A stretch of DNA of 44,294 bases from Bacteroidota bacterium (GCA_013288235.1 JABDCF010000020.1:1-44294), one strand, 5' to 3'. Shown: positions 8,227-16,909, counted from the first letter of the stretch. Numbers and translations: made by a program. Notes: generated from the sequence alone by a model not told the origin.

Positions 8227-10036
8227 TTACCCAGCATCCACATCGATCCCTATCTGTTTCAGCAATAACGAGGCATTAAAGGTTTTGCACTCGCCATGTT
8301 TCATTTTATAATCAAACAGCATTTCGCCGTTTACTACCTGGATATCAAAGTAAAAATTCCTAATATAACCAGGATGCTTTTTTTCCAGTTCGGCTATCTG
8401 TAGGTCGTGCGTAGCTACCATGCCAACAGCCTTTTTACTTATCAGTTGCTCTATTACTGCTTTTGATCCGAGGTATTTATCTACTGAGTTGGTACCCCGC
8501 AGCATCTCATCTATCAAAAAGAAAACTTTCTGTTCCCCGCTAACAGCGCCCAACAGCATTTGAAGACGGTCGAGCTCGGCTTTAAAGGTTGAGGTGCTTT
8601 CGTTTAAAGAATCCTTGATGCGCATATAAGAAATCACATCCATTACCGAAACCTTCATACTGGCCGCGCAAACCGGCGCGCCGCAAAGTGCAAGCACTGT
8701 ATTTATACCAATAGTCCGTAAAAAAGTACTTTTACCCGCCATATTTGAGCCGGTAATGATATCTATTTTAAGGGCATTATCCAGTTCGTAATCATTTTCA
8801 ACCCTTTTTTTTGCTGCTGATGAGCGGATGGGCTAAATTTTTGGCCGTTAAAGTGTACCCTGTACCAGCTGCAATTTCCGGGAAGCACCAGTCAGGATAA
8901 TTAATTGCCAGTGACGAAAGGCTTATCAACGCCTCAAATTCGCCTATCACATCAAAAGCGGCCTCAAGGGTTTCCTGGTTTTCGCGCTTCCAGTTCTCTA
9001 TGGCGATGATCTGGCGGATATCCCAAAGCAGAAACAGGTTTAGAATAAACCCTACGATTATATTAAGATGGTAATTAAGCTTATTAATTAAGCTGGAAAG
9101 TTCCTTGATCTTTGCGGACATATTCCCATCTTTCAAAACTTTAACAAGGTTGTTGCTGTAAGCCGATTGCCATTGCTCTTTTTCAATTTTTTCGAAAACG
9201 ATAGCATAATTGTTTAAGGCATCCCCTATCTTTCCGGCTATAAGATCCGTTTTTTTAATATATACGGCCCTTGAAAATACGATGCCTAAATTGCCCATGC
9301 CTATAAATATTGCTATTAACTTGGTAATCGGATAAAAATAAGCCAGCAAAATAGCTGCCAGCAAAATAAATGGCGCCACCTTCACGTATTTGCTTAACCA
9401 CCTCTCGCCGGGAAGATTTAAAGGGATATACAGGTATTTAAAAAGCTTTTGCAATTGGTTTATATCTTCGATATTGGCAAACAGCAACAGCGCTTGCAGT
9501 TCCAGTTTCCAGTTGTTTTTTGCGGCTAATTCTTTTACTGCGTCCTGTTTCAGTTCAATGGTATCCTTGGTTGATGCAGCACCAAGCCAGGCAGCAAGTT
9601 TAACAACACCTGTTGAGGTAGCGGCGCGGTTTATCAATTGAAACAGTGACGATGTTCCAAAAATATCAAGGTCGGCGCTGTAATGATGTTTCTCGTCGCT
9701 AAACCTGTTACCGTTATTGTATATATTTTCATAATTTAATATACTACCAATCTCGTTCTCGTTAACTTTTTTAAGATCCTGAAAATAGCGTTTCTGCCTT
9801 TCAAAAATAGCCTGGCGCGATACGAGCCAGGCAAAACAAAAAAGCAAAACGACAAAAGATATGGCCAGGATGGTAAAATTATCCTGACTAATAGCTATGC
9901 ATACGGCTAAAATAATGAGGGCAAAAACCCCGAGCCGCAACAGCGAATAGGTATTTGCCTGCTTTTTAAAATCATCTGCCTGTTGCCCGGCAAGCGCCGC
10001 CCTTTGTTCATAATCGTTAATAATATCCTGTTCCAT
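8227..10036 (-). pseudogene. Membrane-anchored MutS-family ATPase, frameshifted
   Basis: Two open frames (10036-8798, 412 residues, and the one ending at 8227) are parts of one gene of about 602 codons. The first holds two N-terminal membrane segments (about 25-70), a MutS-like core/lever region and another hydrophobic stretch. The second holds the ATPase: Walker A G-S-N-M-A-G-K-S-T, Walker B F-F-L-I-D-E and the A-T-H-D motif. The first frame stops at G-TGA just after a run of eight A (8805-8812). Removing one A gives a continuous reading through R-V-E-N-D-Y-E-L into Walker A. This architecture is a known Bacteroidota MutS-related family without the mismatch-recognition domain; its substrate is unclear. 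The break may be a sequencing error, a real mutation, phase variation or slippage. The first 50 bases upstream are a repeat array. Confidence 0.85.
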
Positions 10037-10044
10037 TTATTTGT

Positions 10045-10200
10045 TGTAAGGTTGAAATGTTGTAAAGTTGCAATGTCGTTTTGGTTTGTAATAAGCTGCA
10101 ACAAGTTATGGTCAAACATAAGGTTTCAACCTTACAACCTTATAACATTTCATCATCTTTACAATAACATTTCAACATTGCAACTTTGCAACATTTCAAC
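10045..10200. repeat. Inverted octad array (GTTGNAAN)
   Basis: The left arm 10051-10076 and right arm 10175-10200 are reverse complements at 25 of 26 positions. Each is built of eight-base words of the form GTTGAAAT, GTTGTAAA, GTTGCAAT. Further copies lie between them (near 10115-10150). The array fills the divergent space between the MutS-like gene and rlmH and leaves only about 14 bases on each side before the start codons. Confidence 0.75.
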
Positions 10201-10214
10201 AACCATATAACACA

Positions 10215-10688
10215 ATGAAGATCACTTTTATAACCGTTGGCAAAACCGAAGATGCTTATTTAAAAGAAGGTATAGAAAAGTATGTCAACCGTTTAAAACA
10301 TTATACCCGACTTTTTATAATCGAAATTGACGAGCTAAAAAACACCAAAGCATTAACCCGCGAACAGCAAAAAGCAAAAGAAGCTGAACTGATCCTTAAA
10401 AAAATATTGCCGCTCGATCATGTGATACTACTGGATGAAAATGGCATGGAGCTGTCATCAACGCAGTTTGCAGCTTATATTGATAAAAAAGCGCTCGGCT
10501 CTATATCAAACCTGGTATTTGTGGTTGGTGGCCCTTATGGTTTCGATCAATCGGTTTATGAACGCGCTAATGATAAACTATCTCTATCGGCCATGACGTT
10601 TTCGCATCAAATGGTACGCCTGTTTTTTGTGGAACAGTTATACCGGGCTTTTACCATTTTAAAGGGGGAGCCGTATCATCATGAATGA
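10215..10688 (+). CDS. rlmH: 23S rRNA m3-pseudouridine-1915 methyltransferase
   Basis: The 157-residue product matches RlmH in length and sequence from end to end. RlmH is a SPOUT-class enzyme that methylates pseudouridine 1915 in helix 69 of 23S rRNA within 70S ribosomes, using S-adenosylmethionine. The knot shows V-V-G-G-P-Y-G-F (103-110), and the C-terminus shows the family signature H-Q-M-V-R-L-F-F-V-E-Q-L-Y-R-A-F and G-E-P-Y-H-H-E. The protein is complete. It starts at ATG 14 bases after a repeat arm, with no Shine-Dalgarno sequence. The gene downstream on the opposite strand is a remnant. Confidence 0.97.
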   Translation: MKITFITVGKTEDAYLKEGIEKYVNRLKHYTRLFIIEIDELKNTKALTREQQKAKEAELILKKILPLDHVILLDENGMELSSTQFAAYIDKKALGSISNLVFVVGGPYGFDQSVYERANDKLSLSAMTFSHQMVRLFFVEQLYRAFTILKGEPYHHE

Positions 10689-11028
10689 TTTACGAATTAC
10701 GATTTACGAATTACTATTTGTGAATGGGTTGATCAATTTCCACGTAAAGTAATTATCGCAGCGACAATAATAGAAAGAAGTTCGTTCCCCTCTTTATAAA
10801 TAATGTCAATTTCCGGTTTTAATTCAGGATTTAATTCGACCAGCAGTTCTAAAAAGAACAACGTCTCAGCTAACTCTTCGTCAACTATTTTTAATTTATT
10901 GATAAAAGTTCTTCTTTCGTTATGGTTAGTATACGCAGTTTTTAATGCCTCGTAAATTAAACAATATTAAAGAAAACCGTAATTAACCGATCAAACAAAT
11001 CGTAATTCGTAAATCGTAATTCGTAAAC
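10687..11028. repeat. Gene remnant bounded by 26-bp perfect inverted repeats
   Basis: The left arm 10689-10714 and the right arm 11002-11027 are exact reverse complements over 26 bases. Each is built of in-phase heptamers alternating GATTTAC and GAATTAC (or their complements). They enclose 287 bases holding a fragment of a four-helix-bundle gene. The left arm begins at the rlmH stop codon and the right arm ends about ten bases from the stop of the AI-2E-type gene. The same word is inserted in leuS. Confidence 0.85.
10733..10966 (-). pseudogene. Remnant of a four-helix-bundle (23S rRNA IVP-like) protein
   Basis: On the minus strand a 77-residue open frame begins directly after a TAA and contains no in-frame ATG. 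Its sequence (F-I-N-K-L-K-I-V-D-E-E-L-A-E-T-L-F-F-L-E-L-L, then a helix ending I-I-V-A-A-I-I-T-L) follows the last two helices of the four-helix-bundle family encoded by 23S rRNA intervening sequences and common as stand-alone genes in Bacteroidota. The first half of the family, including the usual S-S-x-S-I-x-x-N-I-A-E-G type segment, is missing. The assignment rests on my recollection of the family pattern. The fragment sits between perfect inverted repeats. Confidence 0.6.
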
Positions 11029-11036
11029 TTCCTCTC

Positions 11037-12146
11037 CTACGCTTTATCAACTGTTGTGGGTTTCATCTTTTTTATTTTCGATTTTTTTTCTTCGTGACCG
11101 CCGCCTAATAAATAGCCCCATGGTTTAAGGCTGTCGACACGGTCGAAAATAATTTTCAAAATAGCCATAATGGGTATTGATAAAAACATACCAGATAAAC
11201 CCCATATCATTTCGCCCATTATAATACCCAAAAAAGTAATCAATGCATTGAGTTTTACCTTTGAACCAACGATGGTGGGCAATAAAAAATTGGAGTCGAT
11301 CACATGGATAATTAGCACGCTGCCTGCAACAAGCATTGCATCCCTTACACTGCCCGTAGCAAAGGTGATCAAAGTGCTTAAAAAAAGCGCAGTAAAAATT
11401 CCCAGGTAAGGTATAAGGTTAAACAAACCTACTATAATACCCAAAAGCACCGCGTATTTAGCGCCAACCATCCAGAACGCGGCACATGCTAAACTTGCAA
11501 CTACAATCATTTCGAGTAACAGGCCGAGTATATATTGCCTTAATATGCTTTGAATATTGCTGACAATATCATGTACGGTTGCAGTATGCTCGTCGCTAAA
11601 AACCCATACTATAAAGTGCAGCAGCAATCGCCTGTATAACAATATGAAAAAGGTAAAGATGAGTATAAATACATAAAACAGCATTAGCGACGATATTGCC
11701 CCGAAGGTTGCGCCCAGCACATTGCCGCCAGAAGCAACCAACTTTTTAGTAGTATCGTTAACATAGCCCATCTCTTTACTGGCATTGATATGAAAGGCAT
11801 GCTGCGCCCATTCCGATAAGTCGTTAAATGATTGGTTAACCTGGCTTTTAAGTTGCGGCCAATCGCTGGCGAGCCCTGATATTTGTGAACCTACGAGGTA
11901 TAAAATACCGCTGACGAAGGCGATTAACAGCAGTATGGATGCCAATGAGGACAAAGCACGTGGCAACCTCAGTCTCTTTTCCAGGAAGTTAGCTATTGGC
12001 AAGAGCAATATGGCAAATAAAAAGCCGAAGATCAAAGGATCGAGCACTTCTTTGGCCAAAATCACAAGGTAGCCTAAGGCAAGAAGACCAAAAAGAGTTA
12101 ACGAAAGCCTTTCGTAAAAGGGTGCAATTGTTTTTTTTACCCGCAT
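11037..12146 (-). CDS. AI-2E family transporter
   Basis: The 369-residue membrane protein belongs to the AI-2E/PerM permease family (formerly UPF0118). It has the family topology: two hydrophobic segments near the N-terminus (about 15-75), a soluble stretch (about 85-145), then a run of membrane segments to about residue 335. The conserved L-F-N-L-I-P-Y-L-G motif near the re-entrant region is clear. Members export small molecules or act in sodium/proton exchange; autoinducer-2 export is shown for only a few, so the substrate here is open. The C-terminus is a lysine-rich cytoplasmic tail. The gene stands alone. Confidence 0.88.
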   Translation of the reverse strand: MRVKKTIAPFYERLSLTLFGLLALGYLVILAKEVLDPLIFGFLFAILLLPIANFLEKRLRLPRALSSLASILLLIAFVSGILYLVGSQISGLASDWPQLKSQVNQSFNDLSEWAQHAFHINASKEMGYVNDTTKKLVASGGNVLGATFGAISSLMLFYVFILIFTFFILLYRRLLLHFIVWVFSDEHTATVHDIVSNIQSILRQYILGLLLEMIVVASLACAAFWMVGAKYAVLLGIIVGLFNLIPYLGIFTALFLSTLITFATGSVRDAMLVAGSVLIIHVIDSNFLLPTIVGSKVKLNALITFLGIIMGEMIWGLSGMFLSIPIMAILKIIFDRVDSLKPWGYLLGGGHEEKKSKIKKMKPTTVDKA

Positions 12147-12308
12147 ATTCCTTATTTTAAAGTTTGGGTGCCAAAATTTATTGGTTTGAAGATAAGAAAT
12201 AATGTATCACAATATTTTTTTATTAGAAAATTGTGAGCGTGAATGTTTACCATAATTCTGGCAGAAAATTTGCTTGATGGTATATCATCCACCGAAAGAA
12301 AAAACATT

Positions 12309-12482
12309 ATGGCAAAATATTCAGAAAAAGCACAGGAAAAAGTGCATGAAGTTATGCACGAAATGAAAGAAGGCGAACTAAAAAGCAGCAGCGGTAAAAA
12401 AGTCACCAGCAGAAAACAGGCTGTTGCGATAGGATTATCTGAGGCGCGGAAAGAAGGTGCGAAGGTGCCAAAGAAGAAATAA
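12309..12482 (+). CDS. DUF6496 small basic protein
   Basis: The start is placed at the ATG of M-A-K-Y-S, giving 57 residues. The 22 residues that could be read upstream do not resemble the family. The sequence (E-V-M-H-E-M-K-E-G-E-L-K-S, then the S-G-K-K-V-T-S-R-K-Q-A-V-A-I-G-L-S-E-A-R signature) is that of DUF6496, a family of short, lysine-rich, single-copy proteins widespread in bacteria and often induced by stress. The function is unknown; the charge suggests nucleic-acid binding. It converges with the Gfo/Idh/MocA gene. Confidence 0.85.
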   Translation: MAKYSEKAQEKVHEVMHEMKEGELKSSSGKKVTSRKQAVAIGLSEARKEGAKVPKKK

Positions 12483-12507
12483 CAAAGGGAATCAAACTTC
12501 GGAAGTT

Positions 12508-13482
12508 TCAACGACAGGTAAACGCATCCATAATATCCATCAATACTACAGCCTCATCAATTGAGCAGGGGTTTGGCCCTTCACCGCTAAAGTAAGCCAC
12601 TATCTTGCCTATCATGGGCTGCTGGATATGCTGCGGATGCACGAAATTCAGCGTTTCTTCTTCTGTTTCGTTTTTCCAGTTGATGAAGGTGCCGAAAAAA
12701 GGAAAGGTAATCTTTCCTTTGGTGCCGATGATCTCACACATATCAGTTGCCTCGCTTTTGGCAACATTAAAACTCCACGAGCCATTAACCACCACTTTGT
12801 TTTTAAAAAGTATTTCACCGCAAACATGGTCGTCAGCAGGTGTTAAGCCCGATTGGTTTATCGAAAAGCCATGATATTTTTCTGGTGCCCCAAAATAAAA
12901 GAGCATAAGGTCGAGTTGGTGGGGTGCAAGATCGTGGAAATAGCCGCCGCCTGACAATTCAGGCCGTACACGCCAGTTGGTTTCCGAGTTAGCGACAAGG
13001 TCGGGTTGTAATGTCTTCCACATCCTTATTTGTACCGTTCTAACTTCGCCTATGGTTCCGTTTCCCAGTAACTCCTTTACCTTTAAAAACATGGGCAACG
13101 CACGGCGATAATGGGCCACAGTGAGGCGGCCATTGGTTTGCTTAACGGCTTCTGCCATTTGCCTGGCCTCGTCCGCATTGCGCGTTACCGGTTTTTCTAC
13201 GTATACATTCAAACCTTTTTTCAAGCCGGCAATTGCATATTCAAGATGATAAGCCGGCGGGGTAGCAATAGATACCGAGTTTATTTCAGCATCGTTCATC
13301 AGCAACTCTGCATCGCCATACCATTTACCAACACCGTGCCGTTTGGCGTAATCAGCAGCCTTTTCCGCATCACGACGCATTACGGCAACCAGTTTACTGC
13401 CGGGTATATTATTAAAGGCAGGGCCGCTTTTTTTTTCGGTTACGTTGCCGCAGCCGATGATGCCCCAGTTTATGTTGTTCAT
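12508..13482 (-). CDS. Gfo/Idh/MocA family oxidoreductase
   Basis: The 324-residue protein has an N-terminal Rossmann fold with G-I-I-G-C-G-N-V (7-14) for NAD(P), the E-K-P motif (96-98) that completes the cofactor site, and a C-terminal alpha/beta domain. A D-L-A-P-H-Q-L-D-L segment near residue 185 supplies the usual catalytic His/Asp region. Members oxidise or reduce sugars, sugar alcohols and related compounds; the substrate is not readable here. It has no signal peptide and should be cytoplasmic. It lies downstream of the aldo/keto reductase, across a strong hairpin array, so co-transcription is uncertain although both could act on sugars. Confidence 0.9.
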   Translation of the reverse strand: MNNINWGIIGCGNVTEKKSGPAFNNIPGSKLVAVMRRDAEKAADYAKRHGVGKWYGDAELLMNDAEINSVSIATPPAYHLEYAIAGLKKGLNVYVEKPVTRNADEARQMAEAVKQTNGRLTVAHYRRALPMFLKVKELLGNGTIGEVRTVQIRMWKTLQPDLVANSETNWRVRPELSGGGYFHDLAPHQLDLMLFYFGAPEKYHGFSINQSGLTPADDHVCGEILFKNKVVVNGSWSFNVAKSEATDMCEIIGTKGKITFPFFGTFINWKNETEEETLNFVHPQHIQQPMIGKIVAYFSGEGPNPCSIDEAVVLMDIMDAFTCR

Positions 13483-13488
13483 TTCTAA

Positions 13489-13588
13489 GAGTTAAGAGCC
13501 AAGAAGCAAGAACCAAGAAGCAAGAAACTTCAGAGACGGCTATCGTTCGCCCTGCCCCCCTTGGTTCTTGCTTCTTGGCTCTTGACTC
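13489..13588. repeat. Inverted heptad array (AAGAAGC)
   Basis: The left arm contains five in-phase heptamers (AAGAGCC, AAGAAGC, AAGAACC, AAGAAGC, AAGAAAC at 13494-13528). Arms 13489-13516 and 13561-13588 are reverse complements at 27 of 28 positions, with a 44-base GC-richer spacer. It starts 6 bases before the oxidoreductase start codon and ends 7 bases past the aldo/keto reductase stop. As RNA it would form a long hairpin in the leader of the oxidoreductase. Confidence 0.85.
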
Positions 13589-13595
13589 TCCTTAC

Positions 13596-14585
13596 CTATT
13601 TCAATATTGCCTCTATCTTCGCCAGTTCTTCTGCCGAAAACACGATATTATCTAAACATTTTAGTGAATCGGCCAGTTGCTCGGGGCGGCTGGCGCCGAT
13701 CAATACCGATGTTATCCGGTCATCTTTTAATAACCACGACAATGCCATTTGGGCAAGCGTTTGCCCGCGTTGCAAGGCTAAATCATTCAATTGTTTTATC
13801 TGGCTTACCCTTTCGTCAGTAACCTGGTCTTTTTGCAAGAAACCAGTTGATTTTGCTGCCCTTGAATCTTCAGGGATACCATGCAGGTATTTGTTGGTTA
13901 GTAAGCCTTGTGCCAAAGGCGAAAATGGAATACAACCTACGCCGTCTTTTTCCAAAACATCTAATAATCCGCCTTCAACCCAACGCTCGAACATGGAATA
14001 TTTTGGCTGATGGATCAAACATGGTGTACCCAGCCTTTTCAAAATAGCAATTGCTTTGTCAGCTTCATCGGCCGGATAGTTTGATATCCCTGCATACAAA
14101 GCTTTTCCCTGGCGAACGATCAAATCAAGCGCGCCCATGGTTTCTTCCAATGGAGTATCAGGATCAGGGCGGTGGTGATAAAAAATATCAACATACTCCA
14201 GCCGCATCCTTTTAAGGCTTTGATCGAGGCTTGATACCAAATATTTTTTTGAACCCCATTCGCCGTAAGGCCCGTCCCACATCAAATATCCTGCTTTGCT
14301 TGATATGATCAGTTCATCGCGGTAGCCATGAAAATCTTCGGCAAGCAGGCGGCCAAAGTTTTCTTCGGCTGATCCCGGCGGCGGGCCGTAATTATTTGCA
14401 AGGTCGAAATGGGTGATGCCGCTATCAAAAGCAAGGTGTAAAATTTTGCGGAAATTTTCGGCCACATCTACATGGCCGAAATTATGCCATAAACCCAGCG
14501 AAACCGCCGGTAATTTTATGCCGCTTTTACCGCAACGGCGGTATTGCATATTTTTATATCTTTCTGGTGAGGGAATGTAGGTCAT
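13596..14585 (-). CDS. Aldo/keto reductase, YghZ/Gpr-like
   Basis: This 329-residue (beta/alpha)8-barrel enzyme has the catalytic tetrad Asp61, Tyr66, Lys97 and His137 or His138 (in D-L-A-N-N-Y-G, S-S-K-A-G and F-Y-H-H-R). The N-terminus (Y-x-P-x-P-E-R-Y-x-x-M-x-Y-R-R-C-G-x-S-G) and the N-N-Y-G-P-P-P-G-S-A-E-E-N-F-G stretch are those of the L-glyceraldehyde-3-phosphate reductase (YghZ) subgroup, which reduces methylglyoxal and L-glyceraldehyde 3-phosphate with NADPH. Detoxification of reactive aldehydes is therefore likely, but the natural substrate is inferred. A TATTTTTAC sequence on the minus strand (14617-14625) is a weak promoter candidate. Confidence 0.9.
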   Translation of the reverse strand: MTYIPSPERYKNMQYRRCGKSGIKLPAVSLGLWHNFGHVDVAENFRKILHLAFDSGITHFDLANNYGPPPGSAEENFGRLLAEDFHGYRDELIISSKAGYLMWDGPYGEWGSKKYLVSSLDQSLKRMRLEYVDIFYHHRPDPDTPLEETMGALDLIVRQGKALYAGISNYPADEADKAIAILKRLGTPCLIHQPKYSMFERWVEGGLLDVLEKDGVGCIPFSPLAQGLLTNKYLHGIPEDSRAAKSTGFLQKDQVTDERVSQIKQLNDLALQRGQTLAQMALSWLLKDDRITSVLIGASRPEQLADSLKCLDNIVFSAEELAKIEAILK

Positions 14586-14692
14586 AAAGAGTTGTTGAGT
14601 TTTGGATTTTATGGGAGTAAAAATAGAATTTTTTAATTACTGGAAGTGGAAATTTATAATGCGAACAGAATTTTTACTTACATAAATCCTGA

Positions 14693-15997
14693 TCAAACCA
14701 CCTCGGCCACCACAAAAGTGCTGCCGCCAACAAAAACCAGGTCATGTTCGCCCGCATTTTGTTGTGCTGCGAATAATGCTTCTTTAACTGATGGATACAC
14801 CTCACCACTCAAGCCAAAGCTTTCAGCTTTTACCTTTAAGCTTTCGGCCTCCAACCCACGCGGAATATCAGGCTTGCAAAAATAATAGATGGCATTTGTG
14901 GGCAGCATCGCGAGTATCTTACTTAAATCCTTATCATTAACTACGCCGATCACAAAATGAAGTTTATCATAAGATACCGATGCGATGTTTTGCAGCACCT
15001 CTTGTATGCCTTCGGGATTATGCCCGGTATCGCAAATAGTTAAAGGGTGGTTGCTTAATGTGTCCCAGCGGCCATGTAAACCGGTTAAGGTTTTAACCTG
15101 GCTTAACGCTGTTTTTAAATCTCCGTCGCTTATATTAAAGCCCTGCGAACGGAGTTCCTCTACTGCACTTATAACGGTTTTTAAATTTTTAAGCTGGTAG
15201 GTCCCGGTGAGATCAAGTCTTAAGTCTAAAGTCTTAAGTCCTAAGTCTGAAGTTTGCTTAATTGCAACATCCAAAAATTCTTTACCTCCGACTTCAGACT
15301 TCTGACTTCCGACTTCAGACTTCAACTCCGATGCAAAAGAAATCCCGCTTCCCTCCTGCTTTGCTTTGGCGATAAAAATATCAGCGACTTCGGGCTGATG
15401 TTCCCCTATTATAACAGGGATACCCGACTTAATGATCCCGGCTTTTTCGGCGGCTATTAATTGCAGTGTATCGCCTAAAATATTCATGTGGTCCCAGCCA
15501 ATGTTGGTGATGACCGATACCAGTGGGGTAATGATATTAGTTGAATCCAATCTCCCGCCCAGGCCGACTTCAATGATGGCAATATCAACTTTTTGTTTTG
15601 CGAAGATATCAAATGCCAGGCCAACAGTCATTTCAAAAAAGGAAGGCTGTATCTCATCAAAATCAGTCCTATGGGCAGCAACAAAATCAACAACTTCCTG
15701 TTCACTTATCATAGCGCCGTTGATGCGGATGCGCTCGCGGAAATCTTTTAAATGCGGCGAAGTATATAAACCGGTTTTATAGCCCGCCGTTTGCAATACA
15801 GCCGCCAGCATATGCGAGGTTGAGCCCTTGCCGTTGGTACCACCAATATGTACGCTCTTAAATTTATGCTGCGGGTTATCAAGCCGCGCGCAAAGTTCAA
15901 TGGTATTATCAAGATTGGCCTTGTAAGCTGATTGGCCTACACGGGTAAATACGGGTAATTGACTGAAAAGGTATTGGACGGTTTGCTCGTAGTTCAT
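14693..15997 (-). CDS. folC: Dihydrofolate/folylpolyglutamate synthase
   Basis: The 434-residue Mur-ligase-like enzyme adds glutamate to dihydropteroate and to folates in the cytoplasm. The P-loop is G-G-T-N-G-K-G-S-T (52-60); the S-P-H-L region follows, then the E-V-G-L-G-G-R-L-D-S-T-N motif near residue 142, and the second domain with D-T-G-H-N-P-E-G near residue 325. Residues 225-261 are encoded by an inverted heptanucleotide array of 110 bases, giving low-complexity sequence (S-E-V-G-S-Q-K-S-E-V-G) in the region between the ATPase core and the linker; the frame remains open. The first codons lie in another heptad array. It is the last gene of the TonB/ExbBD cluster by position, 111 bases downstream of tonB. 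Confidence 0.95.
   Translation of the reverse strand: MNYEQTVQYLFSQLPVFTRVGQSAYKANLDNTIELCARLDNPQHKFKSVHIGGTNGKGSTSHMLAAVLQTAGYKTGLYTSPHLKDFRERIRINGAMISEQEVVDFVAAHRTDFDEIQPSFFEMTVGLAFDIFAKQKVDIAIIEVGLGGRLDSTNIITPLVSVITNIGWDHMNILGDTLQLIAAEKAGIIKSGIPVIIGEHQPEVADIFIAKAKQEGSGISFASELKSEVGSQKSEVGGKEFLDVAIKQTSDLGLKTLDLRLDLTGTYQLKNLKTVISAVEELRSQGFNISDGDLKTALSQVKTLTGLHGRWDTLSNHPLTICDTGHNPEGIQEVLQNIASVSYDKLHFVIGVVNDKDLSKILAMLPTNAIYYFCKPDIPRGLEAESLKVKAESFGLSGEVYPSVKEALFAAQQNAGEHDLVFVGGSTFVVAEVV
15215..15324. repeat. Inverted heptad array inside folC (AAGTCTN / GACTTCN)
   Basis: On the plus strand six exactly phased heptamers (AAGTCTT, AAGTCTA, AAGTCTT, AAGTCCT, AAGTCTG, AAGTTTG; 15215-15256) are followed by a 33-base spacer and five phased heptamers of the complementary word (GACTTCA, GACTTCT, GACTTCC, GACTTCA, GACTTCA; 15290-15324). 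The whole lies inside the folC reading frame and would fold as a long imperfect hairpin in the mRNA. Confidence 0.9.
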
Positions 15998-16103
15998 AGT
16001 TGTAGTCCATGGTCAATAGTCCATAGACCATGGCAAAAATAGATAATCTTTTAATTATCGGTAAACTAATGACTATAGTCTATGGACTATGAGCTACGGA
16101 CTA
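15990..16103. repeat. Inverted heptad array between tonB and folC (TAGTCCA)
   Basis: Left side: TAGTTCA (15990-15996), a 6-base unit, then TAGTCCA, TGGTCAA, TAGTCCA, TAGACCA (16003-16030). Right side: GACTATA, GTCTATG, GACTATG, AGCTACG, GACTA (16071-16103). The two sides are complementary words. The array covers the folC start codon: the ATG and the next two codons are part of the first heptad. Confidence 0.85.
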
Positions 16104-16108
16104 AAAAA

Positions 16109-16909
16109 TCAATCCACATCAAATTTAAACACCACCTGCCCTTTTTGATTACCTGCGCCGGCGGTTGCTGAAGTTAGCTTTGAGTTTTTAACGGCATTTA
16201 TACACCTGTTGATGAGGTCGAGGTCGCCCATCCTGGTTTTGCGGTCTTGCTGGGCTTCTATAATATTGCCATTTGCATCAATGGTTATATCAACAACCAC
16301 CGTGCCTTGCATGCGACTGGTGTTTTTTACATCGGGCATATTAACAAAGCTCCATTGTGTGCCGCGTACGCCATTGCCAGTACCCCCCTGCCCATAATTA
16401 TCAGCGAGCGGCGAACCATTTTTACTTCCCTGGTTGCCGGGAGTTGTGGTTGTACCATCGCCTGCGCCCGCGCCCGTTTTGGCTGCGCCTTTATATAACG
16501 CATTTTGGTTAACAACCTCTTTTTTTACCGGCTTTGCAGGTGTCGGGGCAACGTTTTGGGTTGTTTTTTTTGCATTGGCTGCAACTTCGGGAGCGTCTTC
16601 TGTATTCTGGGTAACAACTTTGTTATCGCTGTTTACCTGCGTTTTTTGGTCGGTTGGCTGTGCCTGGGTTACCTTATTGGGTTGTGTATGGTTTGCCTTC
16701 GGCGATACAGACGGTTCATCAGTGCTGGAGATATCTTTTCCCATGCCTTCATCTGTAGTACCATAATTTACCAGTATGCCCCCTGCCCCATCTATCTGCA
16801 CCGGCGGGTCCTGGAAAACAATAAAATAGCACAAAGCAATCATAGCAGCAAGTATAAGGCCTGTTGCTAAAAACGCTTTGGGATAATTATTTTCCTCCTG
16901 ATAATCCAT
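16109..16909 (-). CDS. TonB-like energy transducer
   Basis: The 266-residue protein has a short cytoplasmic N-terminus, one membrane segment (about 13-33), a long periplasmic spacer rich in P, T, Q, N and K (about 60-180), and a C-terminal TonB-like domain (about 190-266, with G-T-V-V-V-D-I-T-I-D-A-N-G-N-I). The C-terminal domain would contact an outer-membrane partner while the anchor is driven by ExbB/ExbD. The genes for ExbD and ExbB lie directly upstream, so this TonB is probably dedicated to this complex. The 76-base gap to exbD is almost entirely a heptad array. It also resembles TolA-type AgmX/PglI proteins in organisation. Confidence 0.9.
   Translation of the reverse strand: MDYQEENNYPKAFLATGLILAAMIALCYFIVFQDPPVQIDGAGGILVNYGTTDEGMGKDISSTDEPSVSPKANHTQPNKVTQAQPTDQKTQVNSDNKVVTQNTEDAPEVAANAKKTTQNVAPTPAKPVKKEVVNQNALYKGAAKTGAGAGDGTTTTPGNQGSKNGSPLADNYGQGGTGNGVRGTQWSFVNMPDVKNTSRMQGTVVVDITIDANGNIIEAQQDRKTRMGDLDLINRCINAVKNSKLTSATAGAGNQKGQVVFKFDVD

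Noticed and set aside
8076..8279. Plus-strand frame of 67 residues after the barrel gene
   Set aside because: It translates the inverted repeat array and the end of the MutS-like gene in antisense and has no protein-like character of its own.
8798..8815. Programmed -1 frameshift at A8
   Set aside because: A -1 slip does not give the ATPase frame; one base must be skipped or lost (+1). A programmed event is possible only as transcript slippage.
12487..12507. Terminator hairpin between DUF6496 and oxidoreductase
   Set aside because: The palindrome AAACTTC-G-GAAGTTT leaves only a five-base stem with an allowable loop and no T-run, too weak to call.
12152..12511. Minus-strand frame of 119 residues
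   Set aside because: It is the antisense of the DUF6496 gene, which has a recognised family pattern.
15215..15324. CRISPR-like array
   Set aside because: The units are 7 bases, contiguous and without spacers; no Cas gene is present. The same holds for the other arrays.
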